Assembly: GCA_963169105.1 (NCBI GenBank)
Contig: OY720632.1
Location: 58,871,136 to 58,935,135, forward strand
From: Ceriagrion tenellum
Lineage: Eukaryota; Arthropoda; Insecta; Odonata; Coenagrionidae
Length of the DNA: 64,000 nucleotides
Direction of reading: 5' to 3'
A program made the position numbers and the translations under genes. A model generated the notes under the pieces. The model was not told the origin of the DNA and ran no database searches. It worked only from the letters and a program-made list of their open reading frames with translations. Positions 49,405 through 61,955 of the stretch are shown piece after piece. The stretch's first letter is position 1; every line of letters begins with the position of its first letter.

Positions 49405-50119
49405 GCGCTTACATGTGAACGACGGGTGTGGGCATTAAAAAAAAAACAATAAATCTAAAAATTAGGTCATCCTCAGCATGTGTATTTTTCAGCACGGTTT
49501 AATGATGTCGAAAAATCCCAGCTATGTTCATAAGGAAGTTTTTCCTAGTAAATAAGTGAATTTAGTGTTTATATTTTCAGAGGGGAAACAGGAAACAAGG
49601 TGCCCTGAATCTGGATTTATCTTTGTTTCGGATTACCTTTTTTCATGTGATACCCTTAAGTTGCCATCCTTAGGAATAATACTAAGTTATTGCCAGCTCA
49701 TCTCCAATTTTGCTAGCTATTCTGATTTTTGCTACCCCGTGCGGTGACAAATGCTGAAGTGTTAGTCATCATTTCGATCATTGTGTACCGTTCAGGCATA
49801 TGAGTTTCAGTCCTGCAATATGAAGTGAATTGATTTTTCACTAAAGGAGCAATGCATTTCTGTTCATAGAACTTTCACCTCATGATGACTCCAGTTAAGC
49901 CTGTGATCATTAATCCTTCTTGTTTCTGTATGTACCGACAATTTTAGAATGCTCTGTAAAAGATATATGCAGAGCCCGAGTACTTGACAGGTCCGTGATA
50001 TGCTCGATACCAATAGAGCGAGTTCTACAATTGATTTGTGCAACTTCATTGGCATTTGTCAAGGTCGTACCATAGCAATTAAAGCGGAGACAATTATTAA
50101 AACTTTCGCGGTCCATGTT

Positions 50120-50310
50120 CGTCAAGCAGTGATTGTTTTTTTTTGGGATAACCCGCGTCAAGATTTTTAAAAAGCCAACGTTTCTTCTCCTTTGCCGGAG
50201 ACCTCCTGAGGTCTCCGGCAACAGGCAACAGGCAAAAGGAGAAGAAACGTTGGCTTTTTTAAATCTTGACGCGGGTTGTCCCAAAAAAAAAAAACCATCA
50301 CTGCTTGACG
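50120..50310. repeat. Near-perfect long inverted repeat (foldback/MITE-like)
   Basis: Left arm 50120-50205, 2-base apex, right arm 50208-50310. Outer arms match over about 76 bp with only a few differences: two or three substitutions and a poly-T tract of 9 against a poly-A tract of 12. The apex is ttgccggagacctc/gaggtctccggcaa. The right arm has 13-14 extra bases, two copies of a 7-mer of the form acaggca. A 12-bp direct repeat, cggagacaatta, occurs at 50085-50096 and 50309-50320 and may be a target-site duplication. If so the insertion includes 23 bp outside the stem on the left. A transcript would be a very stable hairpin. Family unknown. Confidence 0.85.
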
Positions 50311-50448
50311 GAGACAATTAGTTGAAATGAATTAGGTCCCATTGAGAAGGTTAGAGAGAAAAATATTGAAAGTATAATCGATACTGAACTCCAGAATGGA
50401 GTTTGGGAGACCAAGACGAACTGTGTTTCGGAAAACTATATAATAACG

Positions 50449-50769
50449 GAAATAAAATCTAGACAAGTTAGGTGACTGAGACATATATTGAGAATGAAGG
50501 ATGATACGAGAGCTAATAAAGCACTAATTGTTGAACTTAACGAGATAATAAAAAGAGGAAGACAGCGAAAGCGAGAGAGGGGGAGGAAAGGGGAGAATGA
50601 TTTTAAAAAATTGACTGTGTGGAAAAGTAAAGAGAGAGATAGAAGAGAATTGAGAAGACTAAAGAACGTTGATGAGGGAAGCCAAAGGTCTCCAGAAGTG
50701 GTATACTTCATGGTGATGAAACGATTGCAAGTCAACGTTTATCGCGATAGAAAAAAGGCTTTTGGATAA
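50449..50769 (+). mobile_element. Decayed non-LTR retrotransposon ORF2 C-terminus
   Basis: In one frame the DNA reads RQVR, stop, LRHILRMKDD (50461 onward), then KALIVELNEIIKRGRQRKRE, a KKLTVWKSKERDRRELRRL segment, and a stop after 50766. This matches the tail found after the reverse transcriptase domain of many LINE ORF2 proteins ('RWLGHVLRM...KAL......GRRKRGRPRKRW...DL..L....W...A.DR..WR.L'). The stop at 50473 (TGA) sits where the conserved Trp (TGG) is expected. No reverse transcriptase core lies upstream, where the long inverted repeat is found instead. It is a dead 5'-truncated copy; the clade cannot be settled from this piece. Confidence 0.7.
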
Positions 50770-53133
50770 TCGCAGTATATAAGAGTGCTACCACCAGTAA
50801 ATTTTTATACTGGTATGTTATGCTTGATAGTAATTCGTAATTTCAGCCTACCTTATTCTTGTGTCGTTTTGACGATTTAACTGTAGAATCTCTCATAAAT
50901 TTCAATTATAACTTTAACCTCCCACGATTATACGGGATTAAAGGTGGCGCCTTAGCCTGACTGTTTCTTTACGAAGCTCTTGCCGCTAGGTGTGCCATAT
51001 TAGCCTTGGCCACCTGAATGGGCAATACTTAGTGTGTAACCATATCTGCCTTAGAGCCTTGTGTGAGCGTCCTTGGGTCAACAGTGTCACCTGCTTCGGG
51101 CGGAAGGATTCGCGCCTACCGTTTTGAGCGCCGCTGACCTAGAAGGAGAAATGATCCATGCGAGACGCCCTTGGCCCTCTCTCCTTACCCTTCCCTGTTC
51201 CCATCCTTCTTAACCACGTCGAAAGGAAGGTATTTTTGTCCCTAAGGCGTCGAAAAGCTACCGTGAAAATAAAAACATGGATCTGCCTCCTGACTTTCGG
51301 AACTGCTACTTTTTTGTCTTGTTCTTGTCGCCCGATGACTCCTCTAGCGCGTATCACCACTACACTTCGCATCCTTCAAACCGAGTCTCGCTGCCGTTAC
51401 AAGGAGCGGCAGGCGTGATTTTTTTACACGTCTCATTTGGAATCCTTTATTTTTTTTATAAATATATATAGCTCTCTTTGAGAGATCGTGTCTCTGTTCC
51501 CTCCCGTTTGCCATAGAGCGATAAAATGAAGGAGGAGTTTCCCGACCGAATCTCGGGGCCACTGGGGACGACGCGCTCTCCTAAATATAGACGGAAGTGA
51601 CCGAAGAGAGGCGTTCGTTCTGATCATCACCGTCGTCCCCAGAGGAGAACAATCCGTGCTATGGAGTGCCCAGACTCTCGAAAATTCCATCCCTCTCGCC
51701 TCTTTGGAGAGTTTTATTTTCCTCGCTACTTCCGGTGGCTCCGATGAGGTAGGGGGGGACTCACTTTCGTCGCCCCGCGATTCAAATAAAAACTTTTTGA
51801 GTACAGTTCGTGTGGCATTGAAGTGGCTTTGAAACCTAATTTGAACGATACGTGTGCCCTGTCTGCGCCCTCGACCCGGCGCATCTCCTTTCGTACCCTT
51901 GGAACGCACTCTCTTCGCCGCTTACTTGGGGCGACGACTTCGAATGCTTTGTCGAGTGTACGATTCAGCTGTAAACTCTTCTCCGTAATTTCTCTGTAAA
52001 CTTCTGAGTGATAGTTGCATTAAAAATAATTTCATGTGTGGTTCGACAATACAGGTCATTATTCACCCAGCACAAACATTTTATGCCATGCCATAAACAA
52101 AAAGAAACATTTTATGCCATCAAAGTTTTCCATATAATGTAAATGGTGATCTGACCACCCAACTGCGTCACCTCAAAACGAAAATAAAAGAAACTATTTT
52201 GGATCTTAAACAAGTAAAAAGATTGAGCGAGAGCTTAATTTAACATTCATTGGAAATATCTTTTATTAAGTAATGCTTGCAAAGTTCATGACACAAGAGA
52301 ACCAATTAGATCCATTAAATCTTTAATCCCTTCGGAGTGGTTTATTCGCCGTTACAATTTCAAACTTATAGTGTCGTTTGAATGATTTCCTAATGAATGG
52401 AAGCATAAATGGCTGTAGATTATGTTTTATGTTATTGGGATTGTTTTTAAAGTGAAGAAAATTTTCAGAATATATTCCGCTCTACGCTCCAAGTTGTTAG
52501 ATAGAGTGACAATAATGTAGATTATTAACGATGACTCAGTTACTCCTGCAATCTTCGTATCCATCGGAGAAATTATTTAAGGGAACTGCAACCCTGAGAC
52601 GGCCATGCTCCTCTCCATAATAAGGTATCGTATTTATATGGAATTAATTTATTCGATTGATGATTAATTATATTGGTTAAAAAATTCGCGTGTGTCTCAT
52701 AAAAAAATGCAGAAACATGAAAAGGCGAAATTGCTTAGTTTCAGGACTAGGATTCTATCACATGCTCGCGTACAGTTATCAAAGTGAATCAGGCGTGATC
52801 ACCTGTGCAAGAAAAAAGAACATTTTAACGTATTTGTATGATTTTGCTCTGCTATTTTTATATTATTAATCTCTTCTAACTTAATTTATCGTGGTATACT
52901 TGTGGACCTTATTTTGTTATGTAAAATGTATTCTGTCGCTGTCATGTGCGAGAGCATCAGTGATGTTAATCACTTTCTTGTGTCCATCACTGACCAATCG
53001 AATTTGTGTTCAAGTTAAAATTGATATGTAACAAAGTATTCCAGGGATGATCATATCTTTTTCTTTACTGTCTCTATAATTTTTTTCAGTCAAAATGCGT
53101 TTGTGCAAGTCTTCATCGTCTATAAAATAGCTG
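50770..53133. other. Stretch without a recognisable gene
   Basis: Mostly AT-rich. A more balanced block at 51130-51910 has overlapping open frames on both strands and no recognised family. A 16-bp direct repeat aaacattttatgccat occurs at 52074-52089 and 52105-52120. Confidence 0.45.
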
Positions 53134-53323
53134 TAATAATAATAATAACTTGTCTTTATTGTGAGCGATTTCAGGACTGTACAGTCTTCTCTTACAACTA
53201 ACTCATTTAACATACACAAGCATCCATGTCCTGGGCAGTGGCATAAACTACCCAGGAGGGATTCGAACTCGCGACCCTCGGGTTAGCAGGCGAGGACTTT
53301 ACCCCGCCGCCATCGGGGCCGAC
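53134..53323 (-). mobile_element. tRNA-derived SINE, family A, copy 2
   Basis: On the minus strand the head starts GTCGGCCCCGATGGCGGCGG and has GGGTAAAGTCCTCGCCTGC followed by a good B box GAGTTCGAATCCC. The body gatgcttgtgtatgtt...gagttagttgtaag matches copy 1 at 29234, and the element ends in a (TTA)n tail near 53134-53150. Length is about 190 bp, like copy 1. The B box is intact here and mutated in copy 1. Confidence 0.8.
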
Positions 53324-54233
53324 GCAATGTAGTGGAAACATGGCCATTGACTAGGATGTAACACTGCAGCGTAGGTATTCAGAGCGTGCTGCAAAAATAA
53401 CATGCGTTTACCTTCGTATGCATGCAAATTTGCAAGTCACCGTCGTCGTGCGAACGCAATTTATTTCTCCAGCTCGCGGCGACCCTTCCATTCTGAAATG
53501 TTCACCCCACAACCTTGAACGTTGACCTTGTGGACCCCAAACGTCAACACTCGCCTTCGCACGGGCCGTTGGGTCTTTGTATCGCATCGCGGTGTAAGCC
53601 CTCCATCCTTCCCCCCCCAATTGACCGTCCCTCTTACCTTAGACCACTCTCCTTCTCTTCCGCCCAACCACCGCCCATCATGCCATCTCTCGCGTGGCCG
53701 ATCGCGGAGGGCCAATCGCCTCGTCGTTCCCAATTAAGGCTCAAAATGTGTCGTGCACACCGTGACAGACGGACCCAGCCGTGCACGAGAGAGAGATTGG
53801 TTGGTGGGGGGGGGGGGAGGGATAGAGGCACGCCCGCCCGCCCTCGCCTGACCCCTTGGTGGCGTGGTGGCGGATCCCTTCGGCAGATATCGCTGGCTCT
53901 TGCTGCCTCAATCCGCGAGTTCGTTCCCCATTATACCCCGCCCACGCATTCCCGATGCTTCGCCACCGTCATTTCTTTTTTTTTGTTGTTCCCTTCATCT
54001 CATTTTAATGTGGTCGTTTAGGTTTTCTTTCTCTCACTCGATCCTCTTTCTCGCCAGCGCATTTTTATTTCTTTTTTTTAAATGGGGAAGTTTTATTTGG
54101 CATCCCTTTAAGTGGACCCCGAATATCTCCCCACCTTCCCTCCCTCCCCTCGCTCCAAATCGAGCGATCTCTCTCCAACCGCGCCGCGCAGTTTTTCCAC
54201 TCTCGGCCACTCGAGCGAATTCTCATGCGTCTG

Positions 54234-54252
54234 CTCTCTCTCTCTCTCTCTC
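54234..54252. repeat. (CT)n microsatellite
   Basis: 19 bases of CT dinucleotide repeat. Confidence 0.9.
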
Positions 54253-55149
54253 CCATACCAACTTTAAATGTGCATTAAATATTTTACGGGCGCGAGATGA
54301 GTGCGTGGGGTTTTGCTGCACTGTTTGTTGTTCTTGGAATTTTTTTTAAATTTCATGATGGAGAATGTGCTGTTTTTTTTAGTGCTCACTGCCCTTCAAG
54401 TCCTTTTATTTTCTTTCTCACCTTCCATTAATTTTAGCTTCGTGCACATTTAATGCTGCTTGCATTGCTGGTTCGCATAAATCTTCCCTCCGCTTATTCC
54501 TCTCCGTTTCTCATCTCACTTCCTGCTTCTCTTGCTCAAGATCTCCCTGGAAGCTGTGTGGCGGGCGGGCATTTAAAGATGCATTCATCGAGCAGTTTTT
54601 GAGCAATTCTTTTTTATTGTGCCGCTCAGAGTGCAGTTTACTGCTCATTAGTCTGAGAAAAATATTTAAATTATTCTTATGGAAGTGGCTCAGGTATGAG
54701 ACGAAGTTTAATCGGTTGTTACTCTCGGGGAAATCATTTTTTTAAGCAAAAAAAGATTAGGAAAACTTGATAATATTTGAGGATTGAGAACTTCTGACAT
54801 TCAGCTTCGACTATTGTCGAATCCAGGTTAGGAAGGCCACTTTCTTCACTTTTGCTTCTTGCTGTTTTCGATTCATGTTTTAGACTCGTGAAGGTTCTCA
54901 CAGATTGAGTCCACATGGGATTCGCTGGAGGCATGTCTCGGATTTAAACTTATTACATATCGCTTATTCGCATTCTACCTTCTGCACCGCGCTTTATTTT
55001 GCTGTGATGTGGAATTTCATTCCGCATTATAATCGATTAGTTGATATTTATATCAGGCAAAATGAATTATTTTGAATAATTTATAATAGAAAGATAAAGT
55101 TTGATTTCACTGGCCGGGGTGAACTCGATATTTTACGTGAACTCACATA

Positions 55150-55188
55150 CACACATTTTATCTCACACAGTGTGAGATATAATGTGTG
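55150..55188. repeat. Short inverted repeat, 19-bp arms, 1-base loop
   Basis: cacacattttatctcacac / gtgtgagatataatgtgtg with one mismatch, centred on 55169. A near-perfect palindrome in AT-rich DNA. Confidence 0.8.
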
Positions 55189-55754
55189 ATTGTTATCTGG
55201 CTAATTTTATGCTCATTTACGAGCTTCATTTTTACTCTTTTACCAATTCATGATTATGTGCATCAATGATCGACAGTGAAAATTTTGCAGTAAATTAAAA
55301 TTCATGGCTGCGGTGTTTATTGAGTGTTTATTACCAGGCTTTTTGAAGTGCAGTCACGCGGTTTCCGCTCTTGTGGAAATGTTTTCCGAACCAGATAGAT
55401 TACTCCAGTTTTTCTTCGCTTCCCGCTCACTCCCACTTCCTATCGATTAACTCCCCCTTTCTCCTCCCGCGGTGACTTTAACCTCCCTCCGCACTCGTCC
55501 TCCTCCTCTCCCTCCCCTCCGCCAACTCCACTCACAAACGCGCGCTCTCGGACGGGAGAGTATATTTCTGCGCATGCTGTGCTTTCATTTTTTTCCCTCC
55601 ATCCCCCAACCATATTGTGGTTCCGAACCGGTTACACCCCATTCCTCCTCGGCCGTCATAACGCACGCACGCTAGCACTCACACGTAACACATGTGTGTG
55701 TGTGTGCCTCGGCCGAGATGCCGTGGTTGATGGCCGGAGAAAGTTGCGGAAAAG

Positions 55755-55802
55755 GGTGAGTGGGGGGGGGGAGGGGGAGGGAAGTTGGATTGGCGGGGGG
55801 AG
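55755..55802 (+). other. G-rich tract with G-quadruplex potential
   Basis: The plus strand has a run of about 10 G followed by GAGGGGGAGGGAAG and, after a short gap, GGCGGGGGGAGG. Four or more G runs lie close together. Folding is inferred, not tested. Confidence 0.5.
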
Positions 55803-56101
55803 GAGTATATGAGGGAGAAGTGATAAGTTTTTTTGGAGTGAAATGGGCGGAGGAGAGAGAAGTGCATGTGCGGCCAGACATATACCGTCCGTCCGACGCG
55901 TCGGTGCACCGTGGAACGCACTCGAGCCCGCTCTGTTGTCCGTCCCGTTCGGAGACGGAAGATAAGAGTGGATGTCACTCTGACGCACCCATTTGAGGTC
56001 TCTTTTTATGCGAAAAATTGCCCTGCTAACTTGACCAATGGCGCTATTCTTCCTTAAATTTGCTGGAGAAATCCACCATCTCTGTACATGGCATTCTGCC
56101 T

Positions 56102-56132
56102 CTGAAGATAATGTGTTCACATTAAAACCGGC
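56102..56132 (+). repeat. Isolated CTGAAGA / AAACCGG motif
   Basis: CTGAAGA (56102-56108) is followed by a TAATGTG/CACATTA helix and AAAACCGGC. This is the arrangement seen in the inverted elements at 29478-30191 but as a single copy, with the G of GAAAC replaced by A. Probably a fragment of a related element. Confidence 0.4.
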
Positions 56133-56519
56133 AAGACTCCGTGAACAAAAAAATAGTGTGGCAAATTACAAAGTTATAATTATTATACTATGTCTAAATT
56201 CCACAAAGTCAATTCGTCGACTATCTTGTATATTGATGAAGATATCTGTGCTTGTTTGTTTGTGAATTATAGTCATTTGAACCTTTCCAGAGAAATCTTT
56301 ACGGTGTCGCAAGACGATTCCCTCTCTAATACCAACGTGTCCGGCGCATAAACAGTTCTACATATCCATTTCGCGAGGCGATTGCGAATTTCCAGGTGGT
56401 TGGAGCGATTTTTGTGAATTTGTATGAAGGACAATCCTTCGAATTGAATTCCCAAGACCCTTACATAAGTTGCAAACACCCCAGGCATTGTAATATCCTA
56501 TATATACACACATACATGC

Positions 56520-58048
<1,529 letters not shown>

Positions 58049-58050
58049 CC

Positions 58051-58073
58051 TATATATATATATATATATATAT
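58051..58073. repeat. (TA)n microsatellite
   Basis: About 23 bases of TA repeat, the first of three TA tracts in 800 bp. Confidence 0.9.
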
Positions 58074-58098
58074 TAAAGAAAAGGAAATAAATTTAGAA

Positions 58099-58201
58099 AT
58101 ATAAGCTAGACACCGGAGTCCACTGCTCTCGGAAGTTTTCGGAACCCTCCCTCAGCGGGAGAAAATCACATCCATCCCCAACCTCAACGCCTTGTTGCTA
58201 G

Positions 58202-58208
<7 letters not shown>
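58099..58208. repeat. Short element with 11-bp terminal inverted repeats between TA tracts
   Basis: atataagctag (58099-58109) and its exact inverse ctagcttatat (58198-58208) bound about 88 bp of unrelated, GC-richer sequence. The right inverted repeat runs directly into a long (AT)n tract. The layout resembles a small insertion in TA-repeat DNA. Confidence 0.5.

Positions 58209-58293
<85 letters not shown>
58204..58293. repeat. (AT)n microsatellite
   Basis: About 90 bases of AT repeat, ending shortly before the inverted element at 58321. Confidence 0.95.
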
Positions 58294-58295
<2 letters not shown>

Positions 58296-58320
58296 GCACT
58301 TAGGATCACTTAGGTGACGA

Positions 58321-58875
<555 letters not shown>

Positions 58876-61800
58876 CCGAAGGATCCCGTGTAAATATCGT
58901 GCATTCGTCCACATATTTGGTAAATTTCTGGCTAGGATTTGCTCCTCTGGGCGAAGATTTTCTTATGTTTGATCTATACTCTTAGTTGATCTCATTCGGG
59001 TTTTAAACCGCATTGTTGAGTTTACATTTTATACTTGTGATAAGGGGCTGTACATTACCCACGGAGACAAAAATAAGCCACTTTTAAACCCCCCTCCCCA
59101 CCTGTATCTCGGACACTCGTAGACTTCATCCGGACCCCTCCCTCCCCCGACCTCCCTGTTGTCCAGGTAGACTTCTCTTTATTTGCTGAAAAATCTCTGA
59201 AATGAGATAATTGATTGTTATGGACTATCTGTAATATAAGGCTGATTTTAAGAAAATGTAAGTAAAAGAAAACTACTCTTGTAGCCGTGATAATCTCGAC
59301 CGTTGTCTACGTAGACATCCCTCCAACTCCCCCAACCCCATACGTGGACCTTCGTTGACAACCCTCGTACCCCTCTCACCCCTGTTTGGTGTACACGTGG
59401 ATTATGGGCAGCCCCAAATATGGCTTTGCGTTCTATACTTGCTTTCTAGAAGATAGCATGAAGTATGCAGTAGCAATAATACTTTAATTGTTGGTGAAAT
59501 ACCAATATCTTCATTTTCTACCGATTAATAAGTAGCATCCATTTAACTTAGAACTTGTCTCCTACTTGTAATTTACTTGTGAATTATGATTGAATTTAGG
59601 AAACCATCATTTGATTTCGGCCCTCAATCGTCTGGTGTCGCCATAGCTGTGTGATCTACTGATCCCATGAACCCATTCTCGCGACAAAAGCTTCTTCCTC
59701 ATGGGTGAAATGGTAGCAGCTAGTTGTCGAATTTGTCCAGCACATCGAGGTCTATGCACTTAAACGGAAAAATAATAATATTAATTACCGCTTTCGTAGC
59801 CTAACACGGTTTTGGAATATTTTCACCAATGTAATCTCCTGTTCTGTCAACATTCAGATTTTTAAGAAATGTCCTCGACCCCCCCTCTTCCATGGGAATG
59901 AATCCTGCATTATCATTGGCTAAAATGTTTTTTGTTTTTTTGAGCTTGTCTGTTATTGAATATTTTTTTCTCAGATGGAAACCGACGTGAAATTTTTGGC
60001 ATAAGTTGTTTATTTCCTATTGGCAAATTTTTATGGCTACCTTAGCTCCAAGTAACGCGTACTTAATGGAAATCATCATGATGCAATTTTATTTAAAAGA
60101 GAAAATCTTAGTTCCACCTTTTTACCCACTTTCTTGGTCATATTTCGACAGAATTTAGTATTCAAGGACGCCAGTCATTACTTTTTATGCATCGTTGTAA
60201 CATGCGGCATTTTAATTCACCATACAGCTCTGATATCGAGTAACAACGGATGTGTACGAAACGTGTTCTCTTTTGATGTTTGTCGCCTTTGAAGTTCGTA
60301 AGAAGAGGTACTAGGAAGTAAGAGAACGAGCATTTAATGGGGAAGGGTGGAGGACTGCAGTAACCCAATCTAAGGTTCGAATGACCGCGAATGATGATGT
60401 TGCCTTAGCTTATTATAACTGGAATGCTCATCACGGTATTGCATTTAGTAATATTTCGAAGGAAGTAATGATATTCTTCCTGTTGCTCTTTGGTTTCCTG
60501 CTGAAATAGTCATTAATATTACTCTTATTTAATCGAAAATGACTTTTTAAATATTTCCTTGCCATATTGTTTACTAGGTGTGCAGTGTGTTCATATTGGG
60601 TAACTTCACAACCTTCCCTCATCCATTTTTACTTTTCCCTCTCACCTCTCGTTCGCCCTCTTCTTTTCTGACCTTCGTATCCTCCCTTTTTCCCCTTTTC
60701 TGGACTCTTATTCCTTCTGTCCCTCCTTCGTCCATCTCTCCGTTCTGCCGCATCCCTCTCCCGAGCTCACACCCGCTCTTGCCTCCTGCCTTTGTCACTT
60801 CTGCTCCACTTCCCTCCGCTGGCCGGCCTCAACGCTCGCGGTTCCTATGTTGTTGTTTCTGGTCGACTTGGTCGCACTAGGAGAGGGAGACCGTGGTCGT
60901 TGTTAGGTCATGGACCGAGGAGCGAGGGGGAAGGGGAATGTGGAGGGTTAAGGGCTGGGCAACGATGGGAGGTGTTGTAAGGGAGGAGGAGGGCATGGGT
61001 CCGTCGGTCGGGTGGGCCCCAGCCTCCTCCTGTTGGTTGGAAATGGGATACCTTGGTGGGTCCTCCGCTTACCTACCCCCGCGCCAAACCCTCCACCCCT
61101 CATCTTCCCACTTACGCCACCACCACCACACTCTCTCAAACTCACGATCCGAATCTCGGCGTCCGCGAAAGCCCTCTCAGCCACCACACCTTCCTCCTCT
61201 CCTCTTGCAGCCTCTTCTACCTCATCCTCCCACGCGCAACCCACCCCATACCATTCCCTCTTTGACCACCTCAACCCCTTTCGCCCGTTAATCTTCATGG
61301 TGTGGTGCTTCTCAAACGACCTCTTGGAGGATTTTAGATCCTCCCCTCCCTCCCCGCGTTCGTCCCCGCCCCTTCCTCCTCCTTTTCTTCCTCCGCCTTC
61401 CCTGCCTCCCTCTTTTCATCTCCACATTCCTCTCTGTCCTTCCCCCCCTCCTCAATGTTGCCACTTTTTGTTCTTCATTTTTGTCATCAAAGCCGCAGTC
61501 ACGTGTATGAGGTTTCACGGCCCCCCTCGCCCTTTCGTGGTGACTAAAATTCAAACCCCCCCTCCCCCCGCCTCCTCTTTCAGCTATTGATTGCTAAGTC
61601 ATTTCGTCGGAAGTAGGACTGGTTGAGAGAGTCTCTGGGACGCATCGTTGAGATTTTTTTTATAAAAGCTTATTTGGCATCGGTGCACGAATGAATAAAT
61701 GTGAGGAAGTCCTTGATTTTTTAAAATAATGAAATTATTAGGAATTGTGCTTGTTATCCTGGAACTTCGGCGAACCACGCTCTGTCTCCTAACTGGGACA

Positions 61801-61887
61801 GTAATGCTCTCTTATTTTGAAGTAATTGATGTCGCTCAATATCGTTGACGAAACCTTGATTTATATGCCGTGATAACTGTTGTATCG
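58876..61887. other. Stretch without a recognisable gene
   Basis: Mixed and AT-rich DNA to 60590, with C-rich patches at 59085-59160 and 59320-59390, then a very long pyrimidine-rich block (60600-61590) annotated separately. Nothing gene-like is recognised. Confidence 0.45.
60600..61590. other. Kilobase-scale polypyrimidine region
   Basis: The plus strand is dominated by C and T at 60600-60800 and 61060-61480 (runs such as ccttcctcctccttttcttc), with a G-rich purine interlude at 60880-61010. Translations are Pro/Ser-rich low-complexity in every frame. It could be triplex-forming or heterogeneous simple-sequence DNA. Because of a few CpGs and its length it may also mark a regulatory region, but no exon is evident. 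Confidence 0.55.
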
Positions 61888-61955
61888 TCTACGTACGTCT
61901 ACGTCTACGTAACACCCTGCGAGCCACCACGAGGGTGCGTGGCAGGGGGCGAAGA
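61888..61955 (+). repeat. Dispersed arthropod repeat with hairpin
   Basis: A cgtctacgtctacgt lead is followed by a compact hairpin: ccctgc (61915-61920) pairs with gcaggg (61942-61947), and gccac (61923-61927) with gtggc (61939-61943). I recall closely similar 'tacatctac...cctgcgagccacc...gtgcgtggc' sequences scattered through many arthropod genomes. Whether they are the 3' end of a LINE or a separate small element I cannot say. Confidence refers to the repeat and hairpin, not to a family name. Confidence 0.5.

Larger units (their letters stand above)
46935..50084. other. Stretch without a recognisable gene
   Basis: AT-rich to about 48500, then a pyrimidine- and CpG-rich block at 48740-49190 whose 205-residue plus frame (48570-49187) is Ser/Pro/Arg low-complexity. 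A 12-bp tandem repeat (gtttttctgtca) lies at 48649-48680 and a (CT)n tract at 49374-49402. Confidence 0.45.
53324..56101. other. Stretch without a recognisable gene
   Basis: CpG/pyrimidine-rich blocks at 53480-53900 (with a G13-class run near 53805-53817), 54120-54260 (with (CT)n at 54234-54252) and 55440-55980 (with a (GT)7 tract at 55693-55706 and a G-rich run at 55760-55800). AT-rich DNA lies between. Open frames here look compositional. Confidence 0.45.

Noticed and set aside
56273..56488. 71-residue minus-strand frame with natural-looking composition
   Set aside because: It could be a decayed element or exon, but no motif allows a call.
60893..61590. Proline-rich proteins in three frames
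   Set aside because: Direct result of the polypyrimidine sequence.
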